A DNA stretch of 64,000 nt from Microlunatus speluncae (lineage in GTDB: Bacteria; Actinomycetota; Actinomycetes; Propionibacteriales; Propionibacteriaceae). The notes under the pieces were generated by a model. That model worked only from the letters and a program-made list of their open reading frames with translations, was not told where the DNA came from and searched no databases. Shown here piece after piece: positions 18,154 to 26,865 of this stretch. Position 1 is the first letter of the stretch; each line of letters begins with the position of its first letter. The stretch is from contig NZ_VKCZ01000009.1 of assembly GCF_009299835.1 (NCBI RefSeq), forward strand, positions 62,001 to 126,000, written 5' to 3'. The position numbers and the translations under genes are program-made.

Positions 18154-18755
18154 AAGCGGAGGCCGATCGCGGCGATCACGATCAGGTACCAGATCGCGAT
18201 GATGCTGATCTGGAAGCCGGCCAGCCGCTGGCCGACCGAGCGGGCCCGGTCACCGAACGAGCCGTCGGCCAGCGTCCGGACGATGGTGCTGGCGACGATC
18301 GGGATGGTGATCGCCCAGACCAGCATGCACCACGGGCAGAGCTTGCCGATCACGTACAGGCTCTGGCTCTGCAGCCAGGTGATGAACACGGCCGAGAGCA
18401 GCGTCCCGACCGCGAAGCTGATCTTGAACCAGTTGGCGAACCGGGCGCCGGACAGGAGGGCCGCGCCGACGGTGATCACGACGGCGAACCCGCCGATGCC
18501 GAGCAGCGGGTTGGGGAAGCCGAACAGGGCTCCCGCCGGTGACGACATCACCGGCCCGCAGGCGACGAACGGGCTGATGTCGCAGGACAGCTTGGCCTCG
18601 GGATCCTGCAGCAGATGGATCCGTTCGATGGTCAGCACCATCGCGGAGACGAAACCGATCGCCCCGCAGATGATCAACAGCAGAGGGTACGCCCGGGACG
18701 GTGCCGTGGTCTCCTCCTCGGAGTCCGCAACCTCCGGCGTCGACACCGCGACCAT
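18111..18755 (-). CDS. Vitamin K epoxide reductase family protein
   Basis: Integral membrane thiol oxidoreductase that re-oxidises a periplasmic or cell-wall disulfide-forming partner using menaquinone. The 214-residue protein has about five hydrophobic spans. The conserved Cys set is visible: Cys58 and Cys66 in LSCDISPFVACG, and the CPWC redox pair at 140-143 at the head of a span. It lies 3 bp after a DsbA-like gene, the standard pairing in actinobacteria, where VKOR replaces DsbB. Confidence 0.93.
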   Translation of the reverse strand: MVAVSTPEVADSEEETTAPSRAYPLLLIICGAIGFVSAMVLTIERIHLLQDPEAKLSCDISPFVACGPVMSSPAGALFGFPNPLLGIGGFAVVITVGAALLSGARFANWFKISFAVGTLLSAVFITWLQSQSLYVIGKLCPWCMLVWAITIPIVASTIVRTLADGSFGDRARSVGQRLAGFQISIIAIWYLIVIAAIGLRFYRDFALFWFGVAL

Positions 18756-18758
18756 GCC

Positions 18759-19550
18759 TCAGCTCCTCAACAGGTCGTGCACCTGATCGATCAACTGCTG
18801 ACCGGTCACCAGGTCCTTGGGCTCCCCGTTCATCAGCACCGTCGGCGTCTTGCTGACCTGCGCCTTGACCGCGTCATTGGTGTTGGAGGTGATCCAGGAC
18901 GCGTACTTGCCCTCGTCGATCGCCTTCAGCGCCTCGGGATTGGTCACACCCTGCTGCTCGGCGAAGGCGCGGAAGTCGCCGTTCTGCCAGGTCGAGGTCT
19001 GCTCGGTCTGGTTCACGAACAGCGCGGAGTGGAAGGCCAGCCAGTCCTGCGGCTGATTGGCGACCACGGCAGCGCTGGCGTTGCCGGCGGCGGCACCGTA
19101 CGGCGCCGACTGGAACTTGAGCAGATGGAACTTGACCGCGAGGCCACCCTCACCGAGCAGCTGCTCGTAGGTCTCGGCGGTCGCGGCGTCGTAGTCCTTG
19201 CAGTGCGGGCAGGCGTAGTCGACGTAGAGGTCGACGGTCGCCTTGGCATCGGCCGGGCCGAGCCGGATCGCATCGCCGTCGACGCCGATCGGGACCTGCT
19301 TGCCGCCGGCGATCGTCACCATGGCGTCGGCGGCCGCGACCGGCCGGCGCGAGTTCTGGGTGACGACGGAGATGATCACGGCCGAGCCGATGATGCCGAT
19401 CACGACGACCGCCACCACGCCGATCACCAGGATCTGGGTCAGCCGGGCCCGGCGCTGCACCGCAGCGACCTGGGCCTTGGCCGTCTCTCGGGCGGATTTC
19501 CGAGTGCCGGAACCCCCGGCCTTACCCGCCTTCGACTTCACCGTGGCCAT
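18759..19550 (-). CDS. Membrane-anchored DsbA-like thiol oxidoreductase
   Basis: Disulfide-forming thioredoxin-fold protein, 263 residues. It has a basic cytoplasmic N-terminus (RKSARETAKAQ), one span at about 39-63, and an extracellular thioredoxin domain with active site CPHC (114-117) in YVDYACPHCKDY, a helical insertion, and the cis-Pro loop SKTPTVLMNG. The next gene is VKOR, which should re-oxidise it. Copper-module proteins nearby are Cys-containing and exported, so the pair may help them fold, though a general role is as likely. Confidence 0.93.
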   Translation of the reverse strand: MATVKSKAGKAGGSGTRKSARETAKAQVAAVQRRARLTQILVIGVVAVVVIGIIGSAVIISVVTQNSRRPVAAADAMVTIAGGKQVPIGVDGDAIRLGPADAKATVDLYVDYACPHCKDYDAATAETYEQLLGEGGLAVKFHLLKFQSAPYGAAAGNASAAVVANQPQDWLAFHSALFVNQTEQTSTWQNGDFRAFAEQQGVTNPEALKAIDEGKYASWITSNTNDAVKAQVSKTPTVLMNGEPKDLVTGQQLIDQVHDLLRS

Positions 19551-19613
19551 CTACGCCAACCTTTCGTCTGTACACGTCAGCAGCCTAACAATCAGGTGAT
19601 CCGGGGTCCGCGC

Positions 19614-21230
19614 TCATGGCGCGATCTCGATCTCGACCTCGGTCACCGGTTCCGCGAACTCCGACATCCTGGCCGAGAACTCGAACCGCCAGGTGCCGGC
19701 CAGTGGAAGGTCGAGGGTGGAGCGGTACGACCCCGCCGCGCTCGGCGCGGTCGTACCGACAATCGGCCCCAGTCCGGATGCCCGGTGGATGGCCCGGAGT
19801 CGAGGAGTCTCGACGAGCCGGGCTGTACGCCCCTTCGCATCAACGATCGTCCATTCGACCGCGTTCCCGCCGACGCGACCCGGTTCCACCCGACCTTGCA
19901 AGGTCACCGTATCCAACGTTGCTGTGAATTCCCGGGCCCGGTCCCCCGACTCCCCGGGACGGGGCGACCGGTCGTCCAGGTTGGGGCTGAGCCCGACCAG
20001 CACGCCGGCGGTGACGACCGCGAGCGCGATGATCGCGGCCTCGTTGATCGCCGCCCGGCGCAGCATCCGGACCCCGGCCGTGCCGGCACCGGTGGCGTGG
20101 ACCCTGGGTGCCAGCCGGAAGTGGTTGTCGAACGCGATCGCCGCGGCGACGGCGGTGAGGCCGATCTTGACCAGCAGGGTCCGGCCGTAGCCGGTGTCGA
20201 TCAGCGCCCGCGGCTCGGGCAGGATCAGCAGCGCCTGCACGGTCCCGGTGACCGCCAGCAGGACCACGGCGGTGCCGGCCAGCACGGAGAACCGGGCCAG
20301 CACGGTCGCTGCCGGCCCGGCATCGGGCTCGTCGGACCGCTCGTTGCGGGTCGAGCCGAGCACGATCACCAGCCCGATCAGGCCGCCGAGCCAGATCGCT
20401 CCGACCAGCACGTGCAGCAGGTCGGCGGGCAGCATCAGCCAGGCCGGGCCCTTGGTCCGGGTGTGGCCGATCGGGAGCACCGAGGCGGCGGCGATCACCG
20501 CTCCGCAGCCGGCCAGGATCCGCCCGGCCCGGTGACCGCGATCGGGTACGGCCAGCAGCAGTGCCAGGCCGGACGCGACGAGCAGGACCACCAACAACGG
20601 GGTGAAGATCGGCGCGCCGGTGACGCCGGCCACGACGGCCAGTCCGATCGTCCCGGCGATGGCCGCGGCGGCTCCGGTCCACTCCAACCGGTGCCGGAGC
20701 CGGGTGTCGCGGCGGACCCGGGCGGCGGCCGGCACCGAGGCCAGCACGCCGTCGAAGACGGCGAGGCCGATCGCCACCAACAAGCCGAGGTACGCCAGCG
20801 CCTGGGCGACGATCCGGTACGGCTCGGCCGTGTCGGTGGCGGTCGGCTGCGGCCCGGTCGGCGGCGGACCGCGGTGCCCGATCGAGAACTCGAGCACCCC
20901 GGAGATCGGATGGGCGTCGTCGGAGCGGACCTGCCAGCCGACCAGGAACGTGCCCTGACCAAGATCATCGGGCAGCGGCACCTGCAGCGTCGGGCCGACC
21001 GCGGTCGCCGGCAGCGGCCGGGGTGGCCGATCGGCGGCGAACAGCGTCACTCCGTCCGTCACGGCCTGGATCGTCTGGTCGAACGTCAGCACGACGGCCG
21101 CCGGCCGGGCGGGCAGCACCGCGTCTTCGGCCGGGTCGGTGCCGATCAGGCGGGCGTGCGCCGAAGCCGGAGCTGCGGTGACCATCACCAACAGCCCGGC
21201 CAGCAGCAGCATCCCCAGGATGCGTTTCAC
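19614..21230 (-). CDS. CopC-CopD copper-handling fusion protein
   Basis: A 538-residue fusion. After a signal peptide ending in PASA, the CopC domain (about residues 25-120) begins with HARLIGTDPAEDAVL, whose first His is the usual Cu(II) ligand, and has DDAHPISGVLEF. A Pro/Thr linker leads to about eight spans of the CopD type (about 135-420), with conserved GHTRTKGPAWLMLPADLLHVLVGAIWLGG (key residues His, Trp and Gly) and FDNHFRL. The last 110 residues form a beta-sandwich resembling YtkA-like domains (TLDTVTLQGRVEPGRVG, then GSYRSTLDLPLAGTWRFEF). The protein probably takes copper at the cell surface and brings it inside or passes it to oxidases. It is 5 bp downstream of ycnI. Confidence 0.9.
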   Translation of the reverse strand: MKRILGMLLLAGLLVMVTAAPASAHARLIGTDPAEDAVLPARPAAVVLTFDQTIQAVTDGVTLFAADRPPRPLPATAVGPTLQVPLPDDLGQGTFLVGWQVRSDDAHPISGVLEFSIGHRGPPPTGPQPTATDTAEPYRIVAQALAYLGLLVAIGLAVFDGVLASVPAAARVRRDTRLRHRLEWTGAAAAIAGTIGLAVVAGVTGAPIFTPLLVVLLVASGLALLLAVPDRGHRAGRILAGCGAVIAAASVLPIGHTRTKGPAWLMLPADLLHVLVGAIWLGGLIGLVIVLGSTRNERSDEPDAGPAATVLARFSVLAGTAVVLLAVTGTVQALLILPEPRALIDTGYGRTLLVKIGLTAVAAAIAFDNHFRLAPRVHATGAGTAGVRMLRRAAINEAAIIALAVVTAGVLVGLSPNLDDRSPRPGESGDRAREFTATLDTVTLQGRVEPGRVGGNAVEWTIVDAKGRTARLVETPRLRAIHRASGLGPIVGTTAPSAAGSYRSTLDLPLAGTWRFEFSARMSEFAEPVTEVEIEIAP

Positions 21231-21235
21231 ACCGG

Positions 21236-21931
21236 TCAGGGTCGCTGCCTCGTTCGCGCCAGGGCGATCCCGCCGAGGACCAGTCCGAGCACGCCGGCGG
21301 CCAGACCGGCCGGGCCGGTCCAGCCCACCGGCGCCGCGGCCGCCTGGGTCGGCTCGCCCGGCGTGCCCGAACCCGCGGTGACTTCATCCGGCTCGGCCGC
21401 CACGATCTTGATCGCGGGGGCCGGGTGCTCCAACTCCTCGCCGTTCTCCCCCGCGGCGGCGACCTGGATCCAGGCCGTCTCGCCCTGGACGCACGACTGC
21501 ACCACCGGGAAGGCCAGGGTCGTCCCGGCGGCGTCCTCCGGCAGCTTCACCTGGACCTCGAAGGTCTGCCGGAGCGCGTCGGGCAGCGGGGTCTCCGCGG
21601 TGTAGATCACCTGATCGACGCGCTCGGTGATCTGGTTGCCGTGGCTGTCGGTCTGCGGCTGGGCCAGCTTGACCTGCGGCGCCTCGACCTGCCAGTCGGC
21701 GACCACGGTCGGCTTGGTGGAGGTGACCGACTCCGGGATCTTGATCGCGATCTTGGTCGTCGGCGAACCCTCACAGCCGTGCGGCACGGCGAAGGTCAGC
21801 ACGGCGTAGCCGCCGGCCACCGCCTGGTCGGCCTTGACCGAGACGTGGGCCGCGGCGGGAATGGCCGACCAGGCCGCGATCAGCAGCCCACCCAGAGCCG
21901 CACCGACCACCGGCAGAACTCGTCTCCCCAT
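21236..21931 (-). CDS. ycnI: YcnI family copper-binding protein
   Basis: Exported DUF1775/YcnI protein of 231 residues with a signal peptide that leaves His as the first mature residue (AAAHVSVKAD), the known Cu(II) ligand of the family. The Trp-containing beta-sandwich is visible (TKIAIKIPESVTSTKPTVVADWQVEAP, key Trp), followed by a linker and a C-terminal membrane span ending in RTRQRP. The ATG at 21931 has AGAGGAG nine bases upstream. It is first in a two-gene operon with copC-copD. Its leader holds a 23-bp perfect inverted repeat and, further up, a BlaI-type palindrome. Confidence 0.9.
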   Translation of the reverse strand: MGRRVLPVVGAALGGLLIAAWSAIPAAAHVSVKADQAVAGGYAVLTFAVPHGCEGSPTTKIAIKIPESVTSTKPTVVADWQVEAPQVKLAQPQTDSHGNQITERVDQVIYTAETPLPDALRQTFEVQVKLPEDAAGTTLAFPVVQSCVQGETAWIQVAAAGENGEELEHPAPAIKIVAAEPDEVTAGSGTPGEPTQAAAAPVGWTGPAGLAAGVLGLVLGGIALARTRQRP

Positions 21932-21962
21932 CGCAACCCGCTCCTCTTTCGCACACTTTTCG

Positions 21963-22018
21963 GCCGAGTTGTCAGAACTGAGTTGTGTCATAGGGCAACT
22001 CAGTTCTGACAACTCGGC
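21963..22018. repeat. Perfect 23-bp inverted repeat in the ycnI leader
   Basis: Arms 21963-21985 and 21996-22018 are exact reverse complements around the 10-bp loop TGTCATAGGG. Each arm also contains two direct copies of GAGTTG 14 bp apart (start to start). The repeat starts 31 bp upstream of the ycnI start codon. Transcribed, it would form a very strong stem without a following U-run. It may be a leader attenuator, an mRNA-stabilising stem or a multi-site operator. Confidence 0.85.
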
Positions 22019-22028
22019 ATGGATGGGT

Positions 22029-22049
22029 GATTCTACAATCCGTAGAATC
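22029..22049. promoter_or_regulatory. BlaI/CopY-type operator upstream of ycnI
   Basis: Perfect palindrome GATTCTAC - AATCC - GTAGAATC, just after the DUF5134 stop and upstream of ycnI. The half-site TTCTACAA matches a half-site of the palindrome in front of the blaI-like gene at 26840-26858, which points to that repressor. Confidence 0.7.
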
Positions 22050-22053
22050 GTGG

Positions 22054-22581
22054 TCAAGCACTGGCCACCGTCAGCATCGGGACCGTCATGATGATCATGC
22101 CGAGCACCATCAGCGCGGTGGCGGCACGGTCCAGCTCCCGGGGCCGCAGAGCCGCCACCCGTCGCTCGGCCACCGGTACGGCGAGCGCGACCACCTGCCG
22201 GCTGCCGACGGCCAGGAACGCGACCAGCACCGCGACGCCGGCCAGGGTCGCGATCGAGCCGGCGGGGCGGATGATCATCACCAATACCATCCAGGACATG
22301 CCGAACATCATCACGGCATGGGTGATCGCGGAGTGCCGATCGCAGCGGTCGCGTACGCCCGGCAGCAGATACCAGACCCCGGCCAGCGCGAACGCGGCCA
22401 GTTGCAGCCAGCCGAGCCAGTCCGGCTGCCGCCACCAGGTCATCGCGATCATGGCCACGGCCATCACGGCGTGCAGCAGCTGCGAGACCAGGGTGACCCA
22501 GCCGGGTCGCGCGGCGGCCCGGATGATCGCGTACAGCGCGGTCGCGACGAAGATCACCGTGACCGTCCAGTCCGCGATCAT
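22054..22581 (-). CDS. DUF5134-type integral membrane protein
   Basis: A 175-residue protein with about five or six hydrophobic spans. The pattern HAVMAVAMIAMTWW near residue 45, HSAITHAVMMFGMSWMVLVMIIRP and a Met-rich C-terminal span (LMVLGMIIMTVPML) resemble the DUF5134 family of actinobacteria, which often sits in copper gene clusters. The His and Met residues inside spans could bind copper, but that is a guess. Its start overlaps the copA stop by 4 bp (ATGA), so it is translated with copA. Confidence 0.75.
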   Translation of the reverse strand: MIADWTVTVIFVATALYAIIRAAARPGWVTLVSQLLHAVMAVAMIAMTWWRQPDWLGWLQLAAFALAGVWYLLPGVRDRCDRHSAITHAVMMFGMSWMVLVMIIRPAGSIATLAGVAVLVAFLAVGSRQVVALAVPVAERRVAALRPRELDRAATALMVLGMIIMTVPMLTVASA

Positions 22582-24830
22582 GCGCGGAAGGAGCGCAGCC
22601 GCAGGCTGTTGGTGACCACGAAGACCGACGACAGCGACATGGCGACACCGGCGATCAGCGGGTTGAGCCAGCCGGCGGCCGCCAGCGGGATGGCAGCGAT
22701 GTTGTAGCCGAACGCCCAGATCAGGTTGCCGCGGATCGTCCGCAGGGTCTTGCGGGACAGTTCGATCGCGTCCGGGATGACGCCGAGATGGCGACGGACC
22801 AGGATCAGGTCGGCGGAGCGGAGCGCGATGTCGGTGCCGTTGATCACCGCCAGCCCGAGGTCGGCGGTGGCCAGCGCCGTCGCGTCGTTGATCCCGTCGC
22901 CGACCATCGCCACCTTGGCCCCGCCGGCCTGCAGCGACTCGATCGCCGCGGCCTTCTGGGTCGGCAGCACGTCGGCGATCACCGCATCGACTCCGATGGC
23001 GCGGCCGACCGCGTTGGCGGCCCGCTCGTTGTCGCCGGTCAGCAGCACCGTGGACAAGCCGAGCCGGCGCAGCTCGGCCACCGCGCCGGCGGCCGAGTCC
23101 CGGATCGTGTCGGCCAGTCCGAGCACCGCCACCACCGTTCCATCGACGGCGACCAGCACCCCGGTCTGGCCCTCGGCCTCGGCCTCGGCCAGCGCCGCGG
23201 CGGCCGGGTCGGGCACGGCGATCCCGTGCCGGTCCAGCAGCTTGGTGTTGCCGATCACGACCTGCCGGCCGGCCACCGAACCACGGGCGCCGAGCCCCGG
23301 CTCGGCGGCGAAGTCGATCACGTCGGGCGCCGGCGACTCCGGCTCGGCCAGGGCGGCGATCGCGGCGCCGACCGGATGCTCGGAGTGCCGCTCCACCGCC
23401 GCCGCCAGCCGGATCACCTCCGGCTCGGCGAGCTCCCCCACCACCTGCACCGAACGCACCGCGACCGACCCCTCGGTCAGGGTGCCGGTCTTGTCCAGCA
23501 CCACCGTGTCGATCTCGCCGCTGGCCTCCAGCGCGTCCGGACCCTTGATCACGATGCCGAGCTGACCGGCGCGGCCGACCCCGACCATCAGCGCGGTCGG
23601 CGTGGCCAGGCCGAGGGCACACGGGCAGGCGATGATCAGCACCGAGATCGCGGCACTGGCGGCCTCCCGGACCCCGGCGCCGCCGATCAGCCAGCCGGCC
23701 AGGGTCAGCACGGCGATGATCAACACCGCCGGCACGAACACGGCGACCACCCGGTCGACCAGCCGCTGCACCCGGGCCTTGCGGGCCTGGGCCTGCTCGG
23801 CCAGCACGGCCATCTGGGCCAGCTGGGTCTGCTCCCCCACCTGGGTCGCCTTGATCAACAACCGGCCGGTCAGATTGATCGTGCCGCCCAGCACGCCGGC
23901 TCCGGGCTCGGCCTCGACCGGCAGCGGCTCGCCGGTCATCATCGACACCTCGATCGACGAGCTGCCGTCGGTCACCGTACCGTCGGCGGCGATGGTCTCC
24001 CCCGGCCGGACCGCGAAGCTGTCGCCGACCCGGAGCTCGGCCACGTCGACCACCCGCTCCTCGCCGTCCCGGACCAGCCGGACCCGATTGGCGGCCAGCC
24101 GATTCAGGGCGCCGAGGACGTCGGCGGCGGACCGCCGGGCCCGGGCCTCGAAGTAGCGGCCGGTGAGCAGGAAGGTGGTGACCGCGGCCGCGACCTCGAG
24201 ATAGATCGAGTCGGCGCCGGCCGGCGTGATCCCGTAGCCGAGCCAGTAGCCGCGATCGTCGGGCGCACCGGTGATCAAGGAAACGACCGACCAGCCGAAG
24301 GCCGACAGCACGCCGAGCGAGACCAGGGTGTCCATGCTGAACGAGCGGTGCCGCAGGTTGCGCAGCGTGGCCCGGTGGAACGGCCAGGCGCACCAGAAGA
24401 CGACCGGGATGGCGATCAGCACACACAGCCATTCCCAGTACGGGAAGCGCAGGCCGGGCACCAGGGCGAGCGCGATGGTCAGGTTGCCCAGCGGCAGGGT
24501 GAGGATCGCGGCCACGGCCAGCCGGCGGCGCAGCATGCCGACCCGGTCCGGCCGGCTGGATTCGAACCGGTCGGCCTCGGCCGGGTCGGTCGGGATCACG
24601 TCGGCGGTGTAGCCGGCCTGTTGCACCGCCTGCACCACGTCGGTCGCCCGGTCGGCCGGCAGCCCGGTGACCACGGCCCGCTCGGTGGCGTAGTTGACGA
24701 TCGCGGTCGCGCCGTCCAGCTTGTTCAGCTTCTTCTCGATCCGGGTCGCGCAGGCGGCACACGTCATGCCGCCGATCTCCAGCTCGATCCGTCCGGTCGC
24801 GGGTGCCCGTACGGTCTCAACTCCGGTCAT
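22578..24830 (-). CDS. copA: Copper-translocating P-type ATPase
   Basis: Exports Cu(I) from the cytoplasm using ATP. The 750-residue protein has an N-terminal heavy-metal domain with GMTCAAC (Cys24, Cys27), the actuator TGEP (299-302), the transport-site CPC (402-404), the phosphorylation site DKTGT (446-450), GDGIND in the P-domain, and the Cu(I)-specific residues Tyr-Asn (FGYNIAA) and Met-Ser-x-Ser (AMSLSS) in the last two spans. These make it a P1B-1 type. It overlaps the CopD-CtaG gene by 14 bp upstream and DUF5134 by 4 bp downstream, so the three form one transcript. Confidence 0.97.
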   Translation of the reverse strand: MTGVETVRAPATGRIELEIGGMTCAACATRIEKKLNKLDGATAIVNYATERAVVTGLPADRATDVVQAVQQAGYTADVIPTDPAEADRFESSRPDRVGMLRRRLAVAAILTLPLGNLTIALALVPGLRFPYWEWLCVLIAIPVVFWCAWPFHRATLRNLRHRSFSMDTLVSLGVLSAFGWSVVSLITGAPDDRGYWLGYGITPAGADSIYLEVAAAVTTFLLTGRYFEARARRSAADVLGALNRLAANRVRLVRDGEERVVDVAELRVGDSFAVRPGETIAADGTVTDGSSSIEVSMMTGEPLPVEAEPGAGVLGGTINLTGRLLIKATQVGEQTQLAQMAVLAEQAQARKARVQRLVDRVVAVFVPAVLIIAVLTLAGWLIGGAGVREAASAAISVLIIACPCALGLATPTALMVGVGRAGQLGIVIKGPDALEASGEIDTVVLDKTGTLTEGSVAVRSVQVVGELAEPEVIRLAAAVERHSEHPVGAAIAALAEPESPAPDVIDFAAEPGLGARGSVAGRQVVIGNTKLLDRHGIAVPDPAAAALAEAEAEGQTGVLVAVDGTVVAVLGLADTIRDSAAGAVAELRRLGLSTVLLTGDNERAANAVGRAIGVDAVIADVLPTQKAAAIESLQAGGAKVAMVGDGINDATALATADLGLAVINGTDIALRSADLILVRRHLGVIPDAIELSRKTLRTIRGNLIWAFGYNIAAIPLAAAGWLNPLIAGVAMSLSSVFVVTNSLRLRSFRA

Positions 24831-26784
24831 CGTGCACCGCCTCCCGATCGGTCTCGCGGCGGGACAGCTCCGCCAGCATCGCGTTGTAGGCGTCCAGTTC
24901 GTCGTCCCCGGCGCGGACCGCCCGGTCTCGCCGCCGGGCCTCCCGCTGATCGGACCGGAACCACTGGCCGACCAGGGCGACGATGATGATCAACAACGGC
25001 AGCTCGCCGGTGGCCCAGGCGATCTGGCCGCCGATCTGCTGATCACCGAACAGGTCGTTGTGCCAGGCCAGGTCGAGCGATTTGTAGTAGTTCTCGCCGA
25101 TGATCGAGTTGCCGGACAGCACGGCCACGGCGAAGAAGGCGTGGAACGGCATGGCGGCGAAGACGAAGCCGAGCTTCGCCACATGCGGGATCGGCCGCGG
25201 CGGCGTGTCGACGCCGACCGCGAGGCCGTAGAACAGGCAGCCGGTGATCAGGAAGTGCAGCGTCATCAGCTGGTGCGCCCAGTGGTACTTCATCGCCGAC
25301 TCGAACAGGCCGGAGAAATACAGCGCGTAGAACGAGCCGATGAAGATCACCCAGACCAGCAGCGGATGGGTCAGCACCCGCACCGGACCCCACTGCAGGA
25401 AGGAATTCACCGCGTCCCGGACCCGGTATTCCTCGCCCGGCCGGGACACCCGGCCGGCGCGCTGCAGCAGCGTGATCGGGCCGGACAACACGACCAACAC
25501 CGGCACCAGCATGTTGAACGTCATGTGCACGGCCATGTGCCAGCTGAACATCGCCGACGAATACATCCAGACCCGCGACGTCGTCACCACCAGCACGATC
25601 AGCCAGGCCAGCGTCCACAGCACCGCCCGGTAGACCGGCCAGTGATCACCGCGGCGCCGGAGCCGCAGGAAGCCCCAGAGATACAGCGCGATCGCCGCCA
25701 TCGCGAGGCAGGCGATCAACAGATTCGGCCGACCGGGCAGCAGCAGCTCGGCGACCTGCGGCGCGCCGCCGACATTGAATCCGAGGTAGTTCTCCTGCGC
25801 CGTCTGCGGCCACCAGTAGCGCGGCGGCACCATCGCCGTCAGTGCCGACTGAGCCCCCAGCACCAAGATCATCAAGGCCGGGTCCCAGCCCGGCCCGAAC
25901 GACGACCGGCGCAGCCGGACCAGCCAGAGCACGGCCAGGATGATCATGACGCCGAAGCCGCCGGCCGCGACCAGGCCGTAGCCGGACTCCCAGGGAGTCT
26001 CGCCGGCCAACTCGAAGGCCCCGATCCCGATCCGCGCCGCCAGGCTGAGGCCGAGGGCGACGCCGGCCACCAGCCGATACCGGGCGACCGCCGCCGGGTC
26101 CTGCCAGGCGGCTCCGGCGGCCCAGGTGATCGCGAACCAGACCGAGCAGGCCAGGGTGAGGATCGTCGCGGCGTCGGTGGCCAGGTCGTGCCCGGCACCG
26201 ACCGACACCTGCGCGGTGAGCACCGGTGGCAGACCGCCGACGGCGACCAGCCCGGCGACTGCCACCGCCGAGCGCCAGGTGTGGGCGAAGCGGGTGGCCA
26301 GCGCGACCACGAAGGCGATCGCCGCGGTCACCAGCCAGGCCTGCGCGGACTGGCTCGAGCTCAGGAAGTCGGCCGGCGCGTAGAGCACGTACCCGATCGG
26401 GACGCCGGTGCTGGTCGCTGCGCTGAACGGGGCGGCGGCGAGGGCCGTGACGCACCAGCCGGCCGCCCAGCCGCCACCGGCCGCGACGAGGTCCTGCTGC
26501 CGATCGGCCAGCAGGTTGGCCGCTTCCCGCGCCGGCCGGCGGGCGAACGCCGCGACCCGGATCAGCTTGGCCAGCGAGACCAGCGCGAAGAGGGTCGCGA
26601 CGAAGCCGAACAGTGCGCCCGCGGCGATGGTGAACAGGTCGGCCTCGACCCGGCCGGGCAGGGTCGTCTGCTGGGCCTGCCAGCCGGCAGCGAGCACCAC
26701 GCCCACCGCCGCCGCCACGGTCACCGCGATCAGGACTGCCGCCGGCACGCGGGCCCGCTCGGCGCGATGCGGAGCGTTGGTCAT
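24817..26784 (-). CDS. CopD - CtaG (caa3 assembly) fusion membrane protein
   Basis: A 655-residue protein with about 15 hydrophobic spans. The first half is CopD-like (FTIAAGALFGFVATLFALVSL and later spans). The second half is the caa3_CtaG family: SRVWMYSSAMFSWHMAVHMTFNMLVPVLVVLSGPITLL (key His in SWHMAVHM), HWAHQLMTLHFLITGCLFYG and PHVAKLGFVFAAMPFHAFF. CtaG-like proteins help insert copper into the cytochrome c oxidase CuB/CuA sites. It heads the transcript with copA and DUF5134, divergent from the blaI-like gene. The fusion suggests import (CopD) and delivery (CtaG) in one polypeptide. Confidence 0.93.
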   Translation of the reverse strand: MTNAPHRAERARVPAAVLIAVTVAAAVGVVLAAGWQAQQTTLPGRVEADLFTIAAGALFGFVATLFALVSLAKLIRVAAFARRPAREAANLLADRQQDLVAAGGGWAAGWCVTALAAAPFSAATSTGVPIGYVLYAPADFLSSSQSAQAWLVTAAIAFVVALATRFAHTWRSAVAVAGLVAVGGLPPVLTAQVSVGAGHDLATDAATILTLACSVWFAITWAAGAAWQDPAAVARYRLVAGVALGLSLAARIGIGAFELAGETPWESGYGLVAAGGFGVMIILAVLWLVRLRRSSFGPGWDPALMILVLGAQSALTAMVPPRYWWPQTAQENYLGFNVGGAPQVAELLLPGRPNLLIACLAMAAIALYLWGFLRLRRRGDHWPVYRAVLWTLAWLIVLVVTTSRVWMYSSAMFSWHMAVHMTFNMLVPVLVVLSGPITLLQRAGRVSRPGEEYRVRDAVNSFLQWGPVRVLTHPLLVWVIFIGSFYALYFSGLFESAMKYHWAHQLMTLHFLITGCLFYGLAVGVDTPPRPIPHVAKLGFVFAAMPFHAFFAVAVLSGNSIIGENYYKSLDLAWHNDLFGDQQIGGQIAWATGELPLLIIIVALVGQWFRSDQREARRRDRAVRAGDDELDAYNAMLAELSRRETDREAVHDDRS

Positions 26785-26839
26785 GCCGCGTGCTCCAGAG
26801 TCGTCGTTTCCATGAGTCTGTCGCGCACTCTACGCTAGG

Positions 26840-26858
26840 CTTCAACAACTTGTAGAAG
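26840..26858. promoter_or_regulatory. BlaI/CopY-type operator before the repressor gene
   Basis: CTTCAACAACTTGTAGAAG has 9-bp arms with one mismatch around a single base, between the divergent CopD-CtaG gene and the repressor. The right arm read in reverse is CTTCTACAA, which matches ATTCTACAA of the site at 22029-22049 in eight of nine bases. It partly overlaps the ribosome-binding GGAG. Confidence 0.75.
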
Positions 26859-26865
26859 GAGTGCG

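Noticed and set aside
18615..21605. Open frame of 996 codons opposite VKOR, DsbA-like and copC-copD
   Set aside because: Its composition is antisense-like (His, Arg, Gln, Pro) and the minus-strand genes have clear motifs.
21963..22018. Classical Rho-independent terminator
   Set aside because: The stem is perfect but no T-run follows on either strand.
22788..24986. Open frame opposite copA
   Set aside because: copA has all P-type ATPase motifs; the opposite frame has none.
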